Positions 24,733-33,151 of a stretch of 56,194 nucleotides of DNA are shown piece by piece. Position 1 is the stretch's first letter; each line of letters begins with the position of its first letter. The notes beneath the pieces were generated by a model. That model worked only from the letters and a program-made list of their open reading frames with translations. It searched no databases and was not told the DNA's origin. A program made the position numbers and the translations under genes. This DNA is from Brachybacterium phenoliresistens. Lineage in GTDB: Bacteria > Actinomycetota > Actinomycetes > Actinomycetales > Dermabacteraceae. The DNA lies in the NCBI RefSeq assembly GCF_000576425.1, contig NZ_KK070007.1, positions 1-56,194 of the forward strand, given 5' to 3'.

Positions 24733-26253
24733 ATGCCCCGTCCCAACATCGTCTTCATCATGTCCGACGACCACGCCGCCCACGCGATCTCCGCCTACGG
24801 CAGCCGCGTCAACCGCACGCCCCACCTGGACCGCATCGCGCAGGAGGGGATGCGCATGGACGCCGTGTTCTGCACGAACTCCATCTGCAGCCCCTCGCGC
24901 GCCTCGATCCTCACCGGCACCTACAGCCACGTCAACGGCGTCTCCTCCATCTGGACCGAGATGGACTACCGCGTCCCGACCTTCGCGAAGTGCCTGCGCG
25001 AGAACGGCTACCGCACCGCCATGTTCGGCAAGTGGCACCTGGGCGAGCACGGCCACTCGCTCCCCCGCGACTTCGACGACTGGACGATCTTCCCCGGCCA
25101 GGGCGACTACGTCGACCCCGAGATGATCGACGAGAACGGCCCCCGCATCGTCGAGGGCTACGCCACCGACATCGTCACCGACATGACGATCGACTGGATC
25201 GACGGCCTGGTCGCCGACGACCCCGAGAAGCCCTTCCTGGCGATGGTCCACCACAAGGCTCCCCACCGGCCGTGGGTCCCCGACGAGAAGCACCGGCACC
25301 TCTACGCCGACGGCACCATCCCGGAGCCGGAGACGTTCTTCGACGACCTCGAGTCCCGGTCGAAGGCGGTGCGCGGCGTGCACATGAGCATCGCCGACGA
25401 CATGGGCGCCGACGACCTCAAGCAGGAGGTCCCCGAGCACCTGCGCGGCGCGGAGAACCGCGAGGAGCGGATGCGCTGGAAGTACCAGATCTACATGCGC
25501 GACTACCTCCAGTGCATCCAGTCGATCGACGACAACGTCGGTCGCCTGCTGGACCACCTCGAGGAGCGGGGGCTGGCGGAGAACACCCTCGTGGTCTACA
25601 CCTCCGACCAGGGCTTCTTCCTCGGGGACCACGGCTGGTTCGACAAGCGCCTCATGTACGACCAGTCCCTGCAGATGCCGATGCTGATCCGCTGGCCCGC
25701 CGCGATCGCCCCGGGCACCCGCTGCGAGGAGATCATCACCAACGTCGACTTCGCCGCGACCTTCCTGGACGCCTGCGGTCTCGATGCCGCGGAGGTGCTG
25801 CCCACCTCGCAGGGCCGCAGCTTCCTGCCCCTGCTGCGCGGCGAGCAGGTCGAGGACTGGCCCGAGGCGATGTACTACCGGTACTGGGAGCACGACGACC
25901 CGATCCACCACGCCCCGGCGCACTACGGGATCCGCACGCGCAGCCACAAGCTCATCCACTACTACGGCGCCGGTCTCGGCGTCCCCGGCGCCTCGGACCG
26001 GATCTTCGAGAGCGAATGGGAGCTGTACGACCTGCAGGCGGATCCCATCGAGGTGCGCAACATCGCCGACGACCCGGCGTACGCGGAGGTCCGTGGGCAG
26101 CTCGAGGCGCTGCTCGCCCAGTACCAGGAGCGCTATGCCGACGAGCCCTACCGCGGCCCCGACACCCCGCACCCGGAATGGGGCCCTTACGACGAGGAGA
26201 TCTTCGCGCGCGTCGCGGAGTACGTGGCGGCGATCGACGCCTCCAGCCGCTGA
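24733..26253 (+). CDS. Cys-type sulfatase in the GPH-LacI operon
   Basis: The 506-residue sulfatase starts directly with the first catalytic strand, PNIVFIMSDDH, giving metal ligands D12 and D13. The formylglycine motif is C52-S-P-S-R56 in NSICSPSRASILTGTYSH. Other active-site elements are GKWHLG (K100, H102), HHKAPHRPW (H174) and TSDQGFFLGDHGWFDK (D292, Q293, K305). There is no signal peptide, so it acts in the cytoplasm and needs the cytoplasmic FGE. It follows the LacI gene by 114 bp. The C-terminal subdomain YRYWEHDDPIHHAPAHYGIR is shared with the opposing sulfatase at 26311. It resembles the GlcNAc-6-sulfatase-like group; the true substrate is unknown. Confidence 0.92.
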   Translation: MPRPNIVFIMSDDHAAHAISAYGSRVNRTPHLDRIAQEGMRMDAVFCTNSICSPSRASILTGTYSHVNGVSSIWTEMDYRVPTFAKCLRENGYRTAMFGKWHLGEHGHSLPRDFDDWTIFPGQGDYVDPEMIDENGPRIVEGYATDIVTDMTIDWIDGLVADDPEKPFLAMVHHKAPHRPWVPDEKHRHLYADGTIPEPETFFDDLESRSKAVRGVHMSIADDMGADDLKQEVPEHLRGAENREERMRWKYQIYMRDYLQCIQSIDDNVGRLLDHLEERGLAENTLVVYTSDQGFFLGDHGWFDKRLMYDQSLQMPMLIRWPAAIAPGTRCEEIITNVDFAATFLDACGLDAAEVLPTSQGRSFLPLLRGEQVEDWPEAMYYRYWEHDDPIHHAPAHYGIRTRSHKLIHYYGAGLGVPGASDRIFESEWELYDLQADPIEVRNIADDPAYAEVRGQLEALLAQYQERYADEPYRGPDTPHPEWGPYDEEIFARVAEYVAAIDASSR

Positions 26254-26272
26254 CCCGCGGCGGGTCCCCGCC

Positions 26273-26306
26273 CCGCGGCGGGACGCTCCCGGGCGTCCCG
26301 CCGCGG
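26273..26306. terminator. Bidirectional terminator between two sulfatase genes
   Basis: CCGCGGCGGGACGC (26273-26286) and GCGTCCCGCCGCGG (26293-26306) form a perfect 14-bp stem with a 6-nt loop. They occupy most of the 57-bp gap between the convergent sulfatase genes. Confidence 0.75.
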
Positions 26307-26310
26307 TCCG

Positions 26311-27771
26311 TCAGACCGACCAGTCCAGCCGCGGCGTGTCCGGGCCGGCGTAGGGCGCATCGCCCACGTCGGCCTGGAGCCGCGCCAGCTGCGCCTCGAG
26401 CTCGGCGCGGATCCCCGCGTAGGCGGGGTCCTCGGCCACGTTGGTGAGCTCGGCCGGATCGGCGACGAGGTCGTACAGCTCCCACTGCGCGGGCCACACC
26501 GCATCGCTCGAGCCCGGCGAGCCGAGCCCGTCGTTGTAGTAGTGGATCAGCTTGTGGGTGCGGGTGCGGATCCCGTAGTGGGCCGGGGCGTGGTGGGCGG
26601 GCTCGTCGTGCTCCCAGTAGCGGTAGTAGACGGCGTCGGGCCAGTCTTCGACGCTCTCCCCGCGCAGCCACGGCAGCAGGCTGCGGCCCTGCTGGGCGGG
26701 CAGGGCCGCGGGCTCCACCCCGCAGGCCTCCAGCAGCGTCGCGGCGATGTCGACGTTGGTGGCCATCGCCTCGACCTCGGTGCCGGCGGGGATCTGCCCC
26801 GGCCATCGGACCAGGAACGGCATGGTCAGCGACTCGTCGAACATGAGGCGCTTGTCGAACCAGCCGTGGTCGCCCAGGAAGAACCCCTGGTCGGAGGTGT
26901 AGACGACGATGGTGTCCTCGGCCCGGTCATGCTCCTCGAGCCAGTCCAGCAGGGTGGCCACGGAGTCGTCGACGGCCTGGACGGTGCGCAGGTAGTCGCG
27001 CATGTAGCGCTGGTACTTCCAGGCGCTGCGCTCGCGCAGCCTCTCTTCGCCGCGCAGCTCCTCAGGCACCGGCTCCTTCACGTCGTGCTCGGTGAGGTCG
27101 TCCAGGGTCATCCGCACCTGCCGCACGGCGTCGCTGCGACCCTCATGGTCATCGCCGATGGTCTCCGGCTCGAGGATGGTGCCGACCTCGTAGAGGTGCT
27201 CGTGGCGCGGGTGCGGCACCCACGGCCGATGCGGAGCCTTGTGGTGGACCAGCAGGCAGAAGGGGTCATCGGCCCCGAGCTCGTCGAGGAAGGACGTGGC
27301 CTGCGCGGTGATGATGTCCGTCGCGTAGCCGCGGATCCGCTCCTGCCCGCCCGGCCCGTACATCACCGGGTCGACGTAGTCGCCCTGGTCGGGGAACACC
27401 TTCCAGTCCTCGAAGCCGCGCGGGGTGGCCTTCTCGGCGGTGCCCAGGTGCCATTTGCCGTACAGGGCGGTGCGGTAGCCGCGCTCCTGCAGCACCTCGG
27501 GGAAGGTCCGCACCCGGTAGTCGAACTGGGAGTAGATCGAGCAGGCGCCGTTGACGTGGCTGTACGTGCCCGTGAGGATCGACGCGCGCGAGGGCGTGCA
27601 GATCGAGTTGGTGCAGTACATCGCGTCCAGGCGGGCGCCCTCCGCGCCCACGCGGTCGATGCTCGGGGTCGAGTTCACGCGGCTGCCGTAGGCGGAGATC
27701 GCGTGCGCGGCGTGGTCGTCGGTGAGGACGAACAGGATGCTGGGCCGGGGGCGGGCGGCGGGGCGGGTCAT
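26311..27771 (-). CDS. Cys-type sulfatase, paralogue of the facing gene
   Basis: The 486-residue sulfatase has metal ligands D18 and D19 (FVLTDDH) and the formylglycine motif C58-T-P-S-R62. It shares GKWHLG, HHKAPHRPW and TSDQGFFLGDHGWFDKRLM with the neighbour at 24733. The two are clearly paralogous along their length, arranged tail to tail. Substrate-site loops differ (for example TAEKATPRGFEDW against GEHGHSLPRDFDDW), so the specificities may differ. No signal peptide is seen. It is a single-gene unit starting at the ATG at 27771, with its Shine-Dalgarno and start inside a predicted hairpin (27770-27808). Confidence 0.92.
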   Translation of the reverse strand: MTRPAARPRPSILFVLTDDHAAHAISAYGSRVNSTPSIDRVGAEGARLDAMYCTNSICTPSRASILTGTYSHVNGACSIYSQFDYRVRTFPEVLQERGYRTALYGKWHLGTAEKATPRGFEDWKVFPDQGDYVDPVMYGPGGQERIRGYATDIITAQATSFLDELGADDPFCLLVHHKAPHRPWVPHPRHEHLYEVGTILEPETIGDDHEGRSDAVRQVRMTLDDLTEHDVKEPVPEELRGEERLRERSAWKYQRYMRDYLRTVQAVDDSVATLLDWLEEHDRAEDTIVVYTSDQGFFLGDHGWFDKRLMFDESLTMPFLVRWPGQIPAGTEVEAMATNVDIAATLLEACGVEPAALPAQQGRSLLPWLRGESVEDWPDAVYYRYWEHDEPAHHAPAHYGIRTRTHKLIHYYNDGLGSPGSSDAVWPAQWELYDLVADPAELTNVAEDPAYAGIRAELEAQLARLQADVGDAPYAGPDTPRLDWSV

Positions 27772-27808
27772 GGAGGTCCTTCGTCGGCGAAAGATCGGAC
27801 CTCTCCAT
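27770..27808 (-). promoter_or_regulatory. Hairpin covering ribosome site and start of the third sulfatase gene
   Basis: In the minus-strand message, AUGGAGAGGUCC pairs with GGACCUCCAU with a two-base bulge. An inner UUCG-CCGA-CGAA hairpin lies between the arms. The 3' arm contains part of the Shine-Dalgarno (AAGGA) and reaches into the AUG start codon. This could limit translation until unfolded. It is read by eye and could also serve as a DNA inverted repeat for a regulator. Confidence 0.5.
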
Positions 27809-27838
27809 CCTCGCCCTGCGCCGCCCGGAAGTCGAGCC

Positions 27839-27870
27839 GCGGGGCGCCCGCGGCTCGGCGGGCGCCCCGC
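27839..27870 (-). terminator. Terminator after the monooxygenase gene
   Basis: GCGGGGCGCCCGC (27839-27851) and GCGGGCGCCCCGC (27858-27870) form a perfect 13-bp stem with a 6-nt loop, downstream of the leftward gene at 27912. Confidence 0.65.
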
Positions 27871-27911
27871 GTCGGGACGAGGCGCCGGGGATCAGCCCCG
27901 GCAGGCGGAGG

Positions 27912-28223
27912 TCAGAGCAGGCCCTGAGCGTCGGTGCCGGCGGGGATCGGCGTCATGCGCGTGACCAGGACGGGCTTGGTGGTCAGGCCGTCGATGTCCT
28001 CGTTGAGGATCTTCACCGCGGCGCCGCCGCCGTGGACGTCGAGATCCTCGACGGTGGACCACTTCTCGATCATCGTGATGGTGCCGTCCTCGGCGTCGTG
28101 GATCGCGTAGAGCTCGCAGCCCTTCTCCTCGTGGACGGCCGAGATGCCGCGCTGCATCGCCTGCGCGAGCTCCTCCTTCTTGCCCTCGGCGGGGTAGAAC
28201 ACGGCGGTGACGACGACGGTCAT
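27912..28223 (-). CDS. Antibiotic biosynthesis monooxygenase (ABM) domain protein
   Basis: This small 103-residue protein has the ferredoxin-like ABM fold pattern: VVTAVFYPAEGKKEELAQAM, then GCELYAIHDAEDGTITMIEKW, and a final strand KPVLVTRMTPI. Family members are cofactor-free monooxygenases acting on quinols or aromatic polyketides (YgiN-like), or haem-degrading or simply dimeric proteins of unknown role. The start is the ATG at 28223, with AAGGAG 5 nt upstream. It stands alone with its own terminator. General family assignment is good; substrate is unknown. Confidence 0.82.
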   Translation of the reverse strand: MTVVVTAVFYPAEGKKEELAQAMQRGISAVHEEKGCELYAIHDAEDGTITMIEKWSTVEDLDVHGGGAAVKILNEDIDGLTTKPVLVTRMTPIPAGTDAQGLL

Positions 28224-28425
28224 GGTGACTCCTTCAGCAGGGGTTCGGCGAACCGCACCATCCTCCCGGACCGGCCCGGGGAAGTCGAGGCGACGGGCCG
28301 GATCGGCCCGACCATTGCCCCGCCCCTGGCGACGTGCTCGGCTCGGAGGGAACCGCGCGGCGCGGGCGCGGCGACCGCCGCTCGAAGGGGCACGGCGGCG
28401 GGGGCGCGATCGAGGAGGATCTGCC

Positions 28426-28776
28426 ATGAGCACCGAGGACGACGTCCGACGCCTGGCCACCGCCCTGCCCGAGGTCTCGGAGAAGCCCAGCTACGGCACC
28501 CCCGCGTTCTTCGTCGCCGGGAGGATCTTCGCCCGGATGCACGAGATGCCCGAGGTGCTGGTCTGCTGGGTCCCGGATCTCGACGAGAAGGAGGCGCTGC
28601 TCGCCGCGGATCCCGCCGTCCTCTTCACGACCGACCACTACCGCGGCCACGCCAGCGTGCTGGTCCGCCTCGCGGAGATCGAGGTCGACGAGCTCGCCGA
28701 GCTGCTCGGGGCGGCCTGGGACGCCCGCGCTCCACGGCGCCTGCGGGAGACAGGCACCGCACGCGAGCGGCTCTGA
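28426..28776 (+). CDS. MmcQ/YjbR-family protein
   Basis: The 116-residue protein matches the MmcQ/YjbR (DUF419) family: the N-terminal helix DVRRLATALPEVSEKPSYGT, the central strand AFFVAGRIFARMH, and the C-terminal ELAELLGAAWDARAP. Members have a double-wing DNA-binding-like fold, but the biological role is mostly unknown. The start is the ATG at 28426, with GAGGAGG at 28412-28418. It is a single-gene unit ended by a long terminator shared with the RND gene. Confidence 0.82.
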   Translation: MSTEDDVRRLATALPEVSEKPSYGTPAFFVAGRIFARMHEMPEVLVCWVPDLDEKEALLAADPAVLFTTDHYRGHASVLVRLAEIEVDELAELLGAAWDARAPRRLRETGTARERL

Positions 28777-28821
28777 CGCCGCGCCCCCGCCCTGCCGCGC
28801 CCCGCCCTGCCGCACCCGCTG

Positions 28822-28879
28822 CCCGGTGCTCGATCCCCGCCGTCATCCCGTCGGGAGACGGCGCGGATCGAGCACCGGG
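28822..28879. terminator. Long bidirectional terminator
   Basis: CCCGGTGCTCGATCC (28822-28836) pairs perfectly with GGATCGAGCACCGGG (28865-28879). An inner stem, CGCCGTC/GACGGCG (28838-28844, 28857-28863), extends it. It lies between the YjbR gene and the end of the leftward RND gene. Confidence 0.75.
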
Positions 28880-28883
28880 GCGG

Positions 28884-31800
28884 TCAGGCGCCGGCGGGAG
28901 CCGGGTCCGCGGGGCCCTCCCCGTCGCGGCGCGCCGGCCGGGCGGGATCCTGCTCGTCGGCGCGGTGGGTGGGCCGCTCCGAGGCCTCGCCCTCCGCCGC
29001 TCCGGCCGCGGTCGCCTCCCCCGCCTCGCTCCCGGCGAGGTCGCGGGCGCGGCGCTCGGCGCGGGCCTCCCGCGCCTGGCGGCGGGCCTGCCGGCGCGCC
29101 CGCCGCTTCTCGCGGCCGCCGCGCACCAGCACGTACAGCACCGGCACCAGCACCAGCGTGAGGACGGTCGAGCTGGTCAGGCCGCCGATCACGACGATCG
29201 CCAGCGGCTGCGAGATGAACATGCCGCCGCCGGTGAGGCCCAGGGACATCGGCACCAGCGCGAAGATCGTCGCCGCCGCCGTCATGAGGATCGGCCGCAG
29301 GCGCAGCCGCGTCCCGTGCAGGACGGCGTCCATGAGCTCCATGCCCTCCGCCCGCAGCTTCCCGATCAGGTCCATCAGCACGATCGCGTTGGTCACGACG
29401 ATGCCGATGAGCATGAGCAGGCCGATCAGCGAGGGCAGGCCCAGCGCGGTGTCCGTGAGCAGCAGCAGCAGGACGGCGCCGGTGGCGGCGAAGGGGATGG
29501 AGACCAGCAGGATCAGCGGCTCGATGAGGCTGCGGAAGGTCGCGATCATCACCAGCGTCACCAGGGCGATCGCGGCGAGCATGGCGATGCCCAGCTGGCT
29601 GAAGGACTCCATCATCTCCTCCTCGGCGCCGCCGACCACGAAGCTGACGCCGGCCGGGAGGTCGGTGTCCGCGGTCAGCTGGGCCACGCCCGCCGAGACC
29701 GTGTTCAGCTGGTCCGGGCCGGGGGTGAGGCTCACGGTGACCTGGCGGGTCCCGTCCTGGCGGGTGATGGTGGTGGGCACCTGCTCCTGGCTGACCGTGG
29801 CGATGTCGCCGACGGTGACGGGCTCGCCGGTGATGTCCGCCAGGCCCTCCTGGCGCTCGGTGAGCTCCTCCTGCTCCTGGCGGTCGGACTGCTGCTCCTC
29901 GCGGGCCTCCTCGAGCTCCTCGACGGCGGTCTGCGCGTCCTCATAGCCCTGCTCGGCCTGCTCGACGAACTCGTCGGCCGCCTCCCGCTGCTCCTCGAGC
30001 GCGGCCGCCGGGTCCTGCGGGGCGAGGGAGGCCGGGTCGTCGAGGGCCTCGCGCTGCTCGCGGGCGTCCTCGACGGCCTGCTCGGCCTGGTCGCGGGCCT
30101 CGCGGGCGGACTCGAGCTGCTCGTCGGCGGCCTCCTCCGCCTCGCGCTCGGCCTTGTCGGCGCGCTCGTCGGCGATGGCCTCGAGCTCGTCCTGCTCGGC
30201 CTCCTGGGCGAGCTGGGTCTGCCGCGGGGTGACGGGCAGCTCGAGCGCGGCGATCTCCTCGGGGCCTGCTCCGGGATGCGTCGGCGCGATGACGATGTCC
30301 CGCTCGGTGCCCTCGAGGGTGACGGTGCCGGCGGGCGTGCCGTCGATCGCGGCGGCGACGGCCTGACCGACATCGGCCTGGGTGAAGCCCTGCTCCGCGG
30401 CGGCCCGGCGGTCCACGTCCACACGGATCACGGACTGCTCGGCGGCGAGGTCGCTGCGGACGCTCTCGACGCCGTCCAGCTCGCCGGCGGCGTCCGCGAC
30501 GTCCTGCGAGGCGGTCTCGAGATCGCCGATGTCCTCGCCCGTCAGGCGGATCTCGACGTCCTGGCTGACGGCGGAGGAGGCGAGGTCCTGCACCTCGATC
30601 TCCCCGGCGCCCTGGAGCGTGCCCATGGTGGTGCGCAGGCGGCTGGTGGCGGCGACGGTGTCGGAGTCGTCGCGCAGGGTGACGGTGAAGGAGTTCGAGC
30701 CGCTGCCGGTGGCGGCCTGGATCGAGGACACGTACGACTCGACGTCCGGGTCCTCCTCCAGCTGGGCCTCCACCAGGCGGGCGGCCTCCTCGCTGTCGGC
30801 GAGGGTGGTGCCCTGCTCGAGGGTCTGCGTCACGGCCAGGGAGGTCTGGCCCTGGCTGCCCAGCAGGTCGGTGCGCAGCAGGCCGGACATGCCGAGGGTG
30901 ACCACGAGGATCACGACGGACAGGGCGAGGGTGCGGCCGGGGTGGCGCAGGGCGGTGCGGATGGCGGGCATGAGACGGCGCTGCAGGCCGTCGACGGGCG
31001 TGGACGCCTCCCCGTGGGCGGTGGGGGCGAGGGGATGCTCGCGCTGCGCGTCGGGCAGCAGGGCGCGGCCCTTGGCGGCCCGGGCGGTGTTGCGGCGGTC
31101 GATGCGGGCCTGGGCCTTCTCGTACCGCGCCTGGGCGCGGGCCTGCTGGCGATCCTGCCACGCCTCGTAGCGGGCGTCGGAGGACTGCTGCTTCGCGGGC
31201 TTCAGGGGGCGCGGCGCACGGCGCAGCACCCAGTAGCTGACGGTCGGGACGATCGTCAGGGCGACCAGCAGCGAGGCCAGCAGCGCCAGGCTGACGGTGA
31301 CGGCGAAGGGCGAGAACAGCTCCCCGGCGATGCCGGTGACGAAGGCGATCGGCAGGAACACGGCGACGGTGGTCAGGGTGGAGGCGGTGATCGCCCCGGC
31401 GACCTGGCGCACCGAGTCGACGATGTCGGGGACGGTCAGGTCGTCGGTCCCCTGGCGTCGCCGGATGTTCTCGATGACGACGATGGAGTCGTCGACCACG
31501 CGCCCCACGGCGATGGTCAGGGCGCCCAGGGTCAGCATGTTCAGGGTGTAGCCGCCGACCCACAGGCCGATCATCGCGACCAGCAGGGACAGCGGAATGG
31601 AGATCGCCGCGACCAGGGTGGAGCGGAACGAGCCCAGGAACACGAGGATCACGAGCACGGCGAACAGCAGGCCCAGACCGCCCTCGACGGTGAGGTCGTG
31701 GATGGACTGCTCGATGTAGGGGGCCTGGTCGAAGAGGGTGGTGAAGGAGACGCCGTCGCCCAGCTCGGGGCCGGCGCGCTCGAGCACCTCGTTCACGCCG

Positions 31801-32687
31801 TGGGAGACGGAGACGACGTTGGCGTCCTTGTCCTTGACGACGGAGACGATCAGCGCGTCCTCGCCGCCGGCGCGGGCGATCGACGTCCGCTCGGAGGAGA
31901 CCAGCTCGACGTCGGCGACATCGGCCAGGGCCACGGTGTCGCCGTCGGCCGTGGTCACCGGGATGGCCTCGACGTCCTCGACGGTGCCGAGGGCCGAGCC
32001 GACCTCGATCGACAGCGTCCTGCCGTCCACCAGGCCCTCGCCGGCCGGGGTGACGACCCCGGCGCTCTGCAGGGACTGCGGGATCGAGGTCGCGGCGACG
32101 TCGAGGTCCTCGGCGTCCTGCTCGCGCACGGTGATGCGCAGCTCCTGCTCGGTGCGGCCGATGACATCGACCCGGGAGACGCCGGTGACGCCCTCGAGCT
32201 CCGGCACCAGGGTGTTCTCGACCCGCTCGCCCAGCTGATCGGCCTCGCCCGGTCCGGCGACGGCGACCTGCAGCACAGGGGTGTCGTCGATCGCGGCGGA
32301 GACGACCTCCACCTCGGCCCCCGTGGGCAGGGACGACTTCACCCCGTCGACCGCGGAGCGCACGGAGTCGGACATCTCGTCCTCGTCCTCGCCGAAGGGC
32401 CACAGGACGATGGCGGTCATCGTGCCCGTGGAGGTGTCGCTGGAGACGCTGTCGATGCCCGAGACGGAGGACAGCGCCGTCTCGACCGGTTCGGTGACCT
32501 GCTTCTCGACCACGTCCGGCGAGGCCCCGGGCATCACGCCGGTGACGATGATGCCGGGAGTCGACAGCGAGGGCAGCGTCTCCTGGTTCAGGGACGTCGT
32601 CGCGACCACCCCGAACACGGCGACGAGCGCGGCGATGAGCCCGACCACCAATCGATTCAGCAGGCTCATCCGGGTCAGGGCGGTCAT
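28884..32687 (-). CDS. RND-superfamily exporter (HAE1/AcrB type) with coiled-coil insertion
   Basis: This 1,267-residue efflux pump has two repeats of one plus five membrane helices, each with a large extracytoplasmic domain. The helix-4 proton-relay aspartates are present in VGRVVDDSIVVIENI. The position of the AcrB helix-10 lysine reads T (IGIVVTNAIVLMD), a common variant. Two unusual hydrophilic regions stand out. One is a charged cytoplasmic loop at about 486-567. The other is a Glu/Ala/Gln-rich segment of about 125 residues at about 824-949, in the second external domain, predicted as coiled coil. No adaptor or outer-membrane partner is encoded nearby, as expected for a Gram-positive cell. 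Export of lipids, surfactants or drugs is likely; substrate unknown. Confidence 0.9.
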   Translation of the reverse strand: MTALTRMSLLNRLVVGLIAALVAVFGVVATTSLNQETLPSLSTPGIIVTGVMPGASPDVVEKQVTEPVETALSSVSGIDSVSSDTSTGTMTAIVLWPFGEDEDEMSDSVRSAVDGVKSSLPTGAEVEVVSAAIDDTPVLQVAVAGPGEADQLGERVENTLVPELEGVTGVSRVDVIGRTEQELRITVREQDAEDLDVAATSIPQSLQSAGVVTPAGEGLVDGRTLSIEVGSALGTVEDVEAIPVTTADGDTVALADVADVELVSSERTSIARAGGEDALIVSVVKDKDANVVSVSHGVNEVLERAGPELGDGVSFTTLFDQAPYIEQSIHDLTVEGGLGLLFAVLVILVFLGSFRSTLVAAISIPLSLLVAMIGLWVGGYTLNMLTLGALTIAVGRVVDDSIVVIENIRRRQGTDDLTVPDIVDSVRQVAGAITASTLTTVAVFLPIAFVTGIAGELFSPFAVTVSLALLASLLVALTIVPTVSYWVLRRAPRPLKPAKQQSSDARYEAWQDRQQARAQARYEKAQARIDRRNTARAAKGRALLPDAQREHPLAPTAHGEASTPVDGLQRRLMPAIRTALRHPGRTLALSVVILVVTLGMSGLLRTDLLGSQGQTSLAVTQTLEQGTTLADSEEAARLVEAQLEEDPDVESYVSSIQAATGSGSNSFTVTLRDDSDTVAATSRLRTTMGTLQGAGEIEVQDLASSAVSQDVEIRLTGEDIGDLETASQDVADAAGELDGVESVRSDLAAEQSVIRVDVDRRAAAEQGFTQADVGQAVAAAIDGTPAGTVTLEGTERDIVIAPTHPGAGPEEIAALELPVTPRQTQLAQEAEQDELEAIADERADKAEREAEEAADEQLESAREARDQAEQAVEDAREQREALDDPASLAPQDPAAALEEQREAADEFVEQAEQGYEDAQTAVEELEEAREEQQSDRQEQEELTERQEGLADITGEPVTVGDIATVSQEQVPTTITRQDGTRQVTVSLTPGPDQLNTVSAGVAQLTADTDLPAGVSFVVGGAEEEMMESFSQLGIAMLAAIALVTLVMIATFRSLIEPLILLVSIPFAATGAVLLLLLTDTALGLPSLIGLLMLIGIVVTNAIVLMDLIGKLRAEGMELMDAVLHGTRLRLRPILMTAAATIFALVPMSLGLTGGGMFISQPLAIVVIGGLTSSTVLTLVLVPVLYVLVRGGREKRRARRQARRQAREARAERRARDLAGSEAGEATAAGAAEGEASERPTHRADEQDPARPARRDGEGPADPAPAGA

Positions 32688-32950
32688 GGTGCTCCTTCAG
32701 GGCGGGGCGAGGCGGCAGGTCAGGCGAGACAGCGGTTCCGGTGAGGCGGCGGGTCGCGCGAGGCGACCGGAACGTCGGGACAGCGGGGCAGGCAGGCCAC
32801 GGCAGGCGGAGGGCGCGGCACACCCAGCCCAGGCTCCAGGCTGTCAGGGCGGGCCTCGGCACCGCGCCCGTCGAGGGTCTACCGCCGCGCGCGGCGGGTC
32901 ATCCTTCCGGATGATCCGACCCTGGACTTCCGGAGGGTGCCCGCCGGCCG

Positions 32951-33031
32951 GCCGTGCACGAACGGCGGTCTGAGGGCCTCGAGCCAGGCAATCGCCTGGC
33001 TCGAGGCCCTGGGGCAGCCGTCCGTGTCCGC
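32951..33031. repeat. Palindromic hairpin element, copy 1
   Basis: A perfect 17-bp stem, AGGGCCTCGAGCCAGGC (32973-32989) with GCCTGGCTCGAGGCCCT (32994-33010), closes an AATC loop. Weaker pairing continues outward. The left flank GGCCGTGCACGAACGGCGG and the right flank CGTGTCCGC are shared with a second copy at 37864-37945. It lies in the 464-bp gap (32688-33151) between the divergent RND and sensor-kinase genes. The gap also holds a 16-bp palindrome, CCGCCGCGCGCGGCGG, at 32882-32897. I see no gene in it. Confidence 0.8.
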
Positions 33032-33151
33032 CGGCGGCGGGCGGAGCGGTGCGAGAGGCGGGCGGGGCGGCGCGGGAGTGGCTCGCAGGGAGGGGGCGGG
33101 CCGGGCCCGCAGGGTGATGCGCGCCGTGCCGGACCTCCGTAGCCTCGGGCT

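Noticed and set aside
28032..32744. Plus-strand open frame of more than 1,500 codons opposite the RND pump
   Set aside because: It mirrors the RND coding sequence; composition is typical of a shadow frame.
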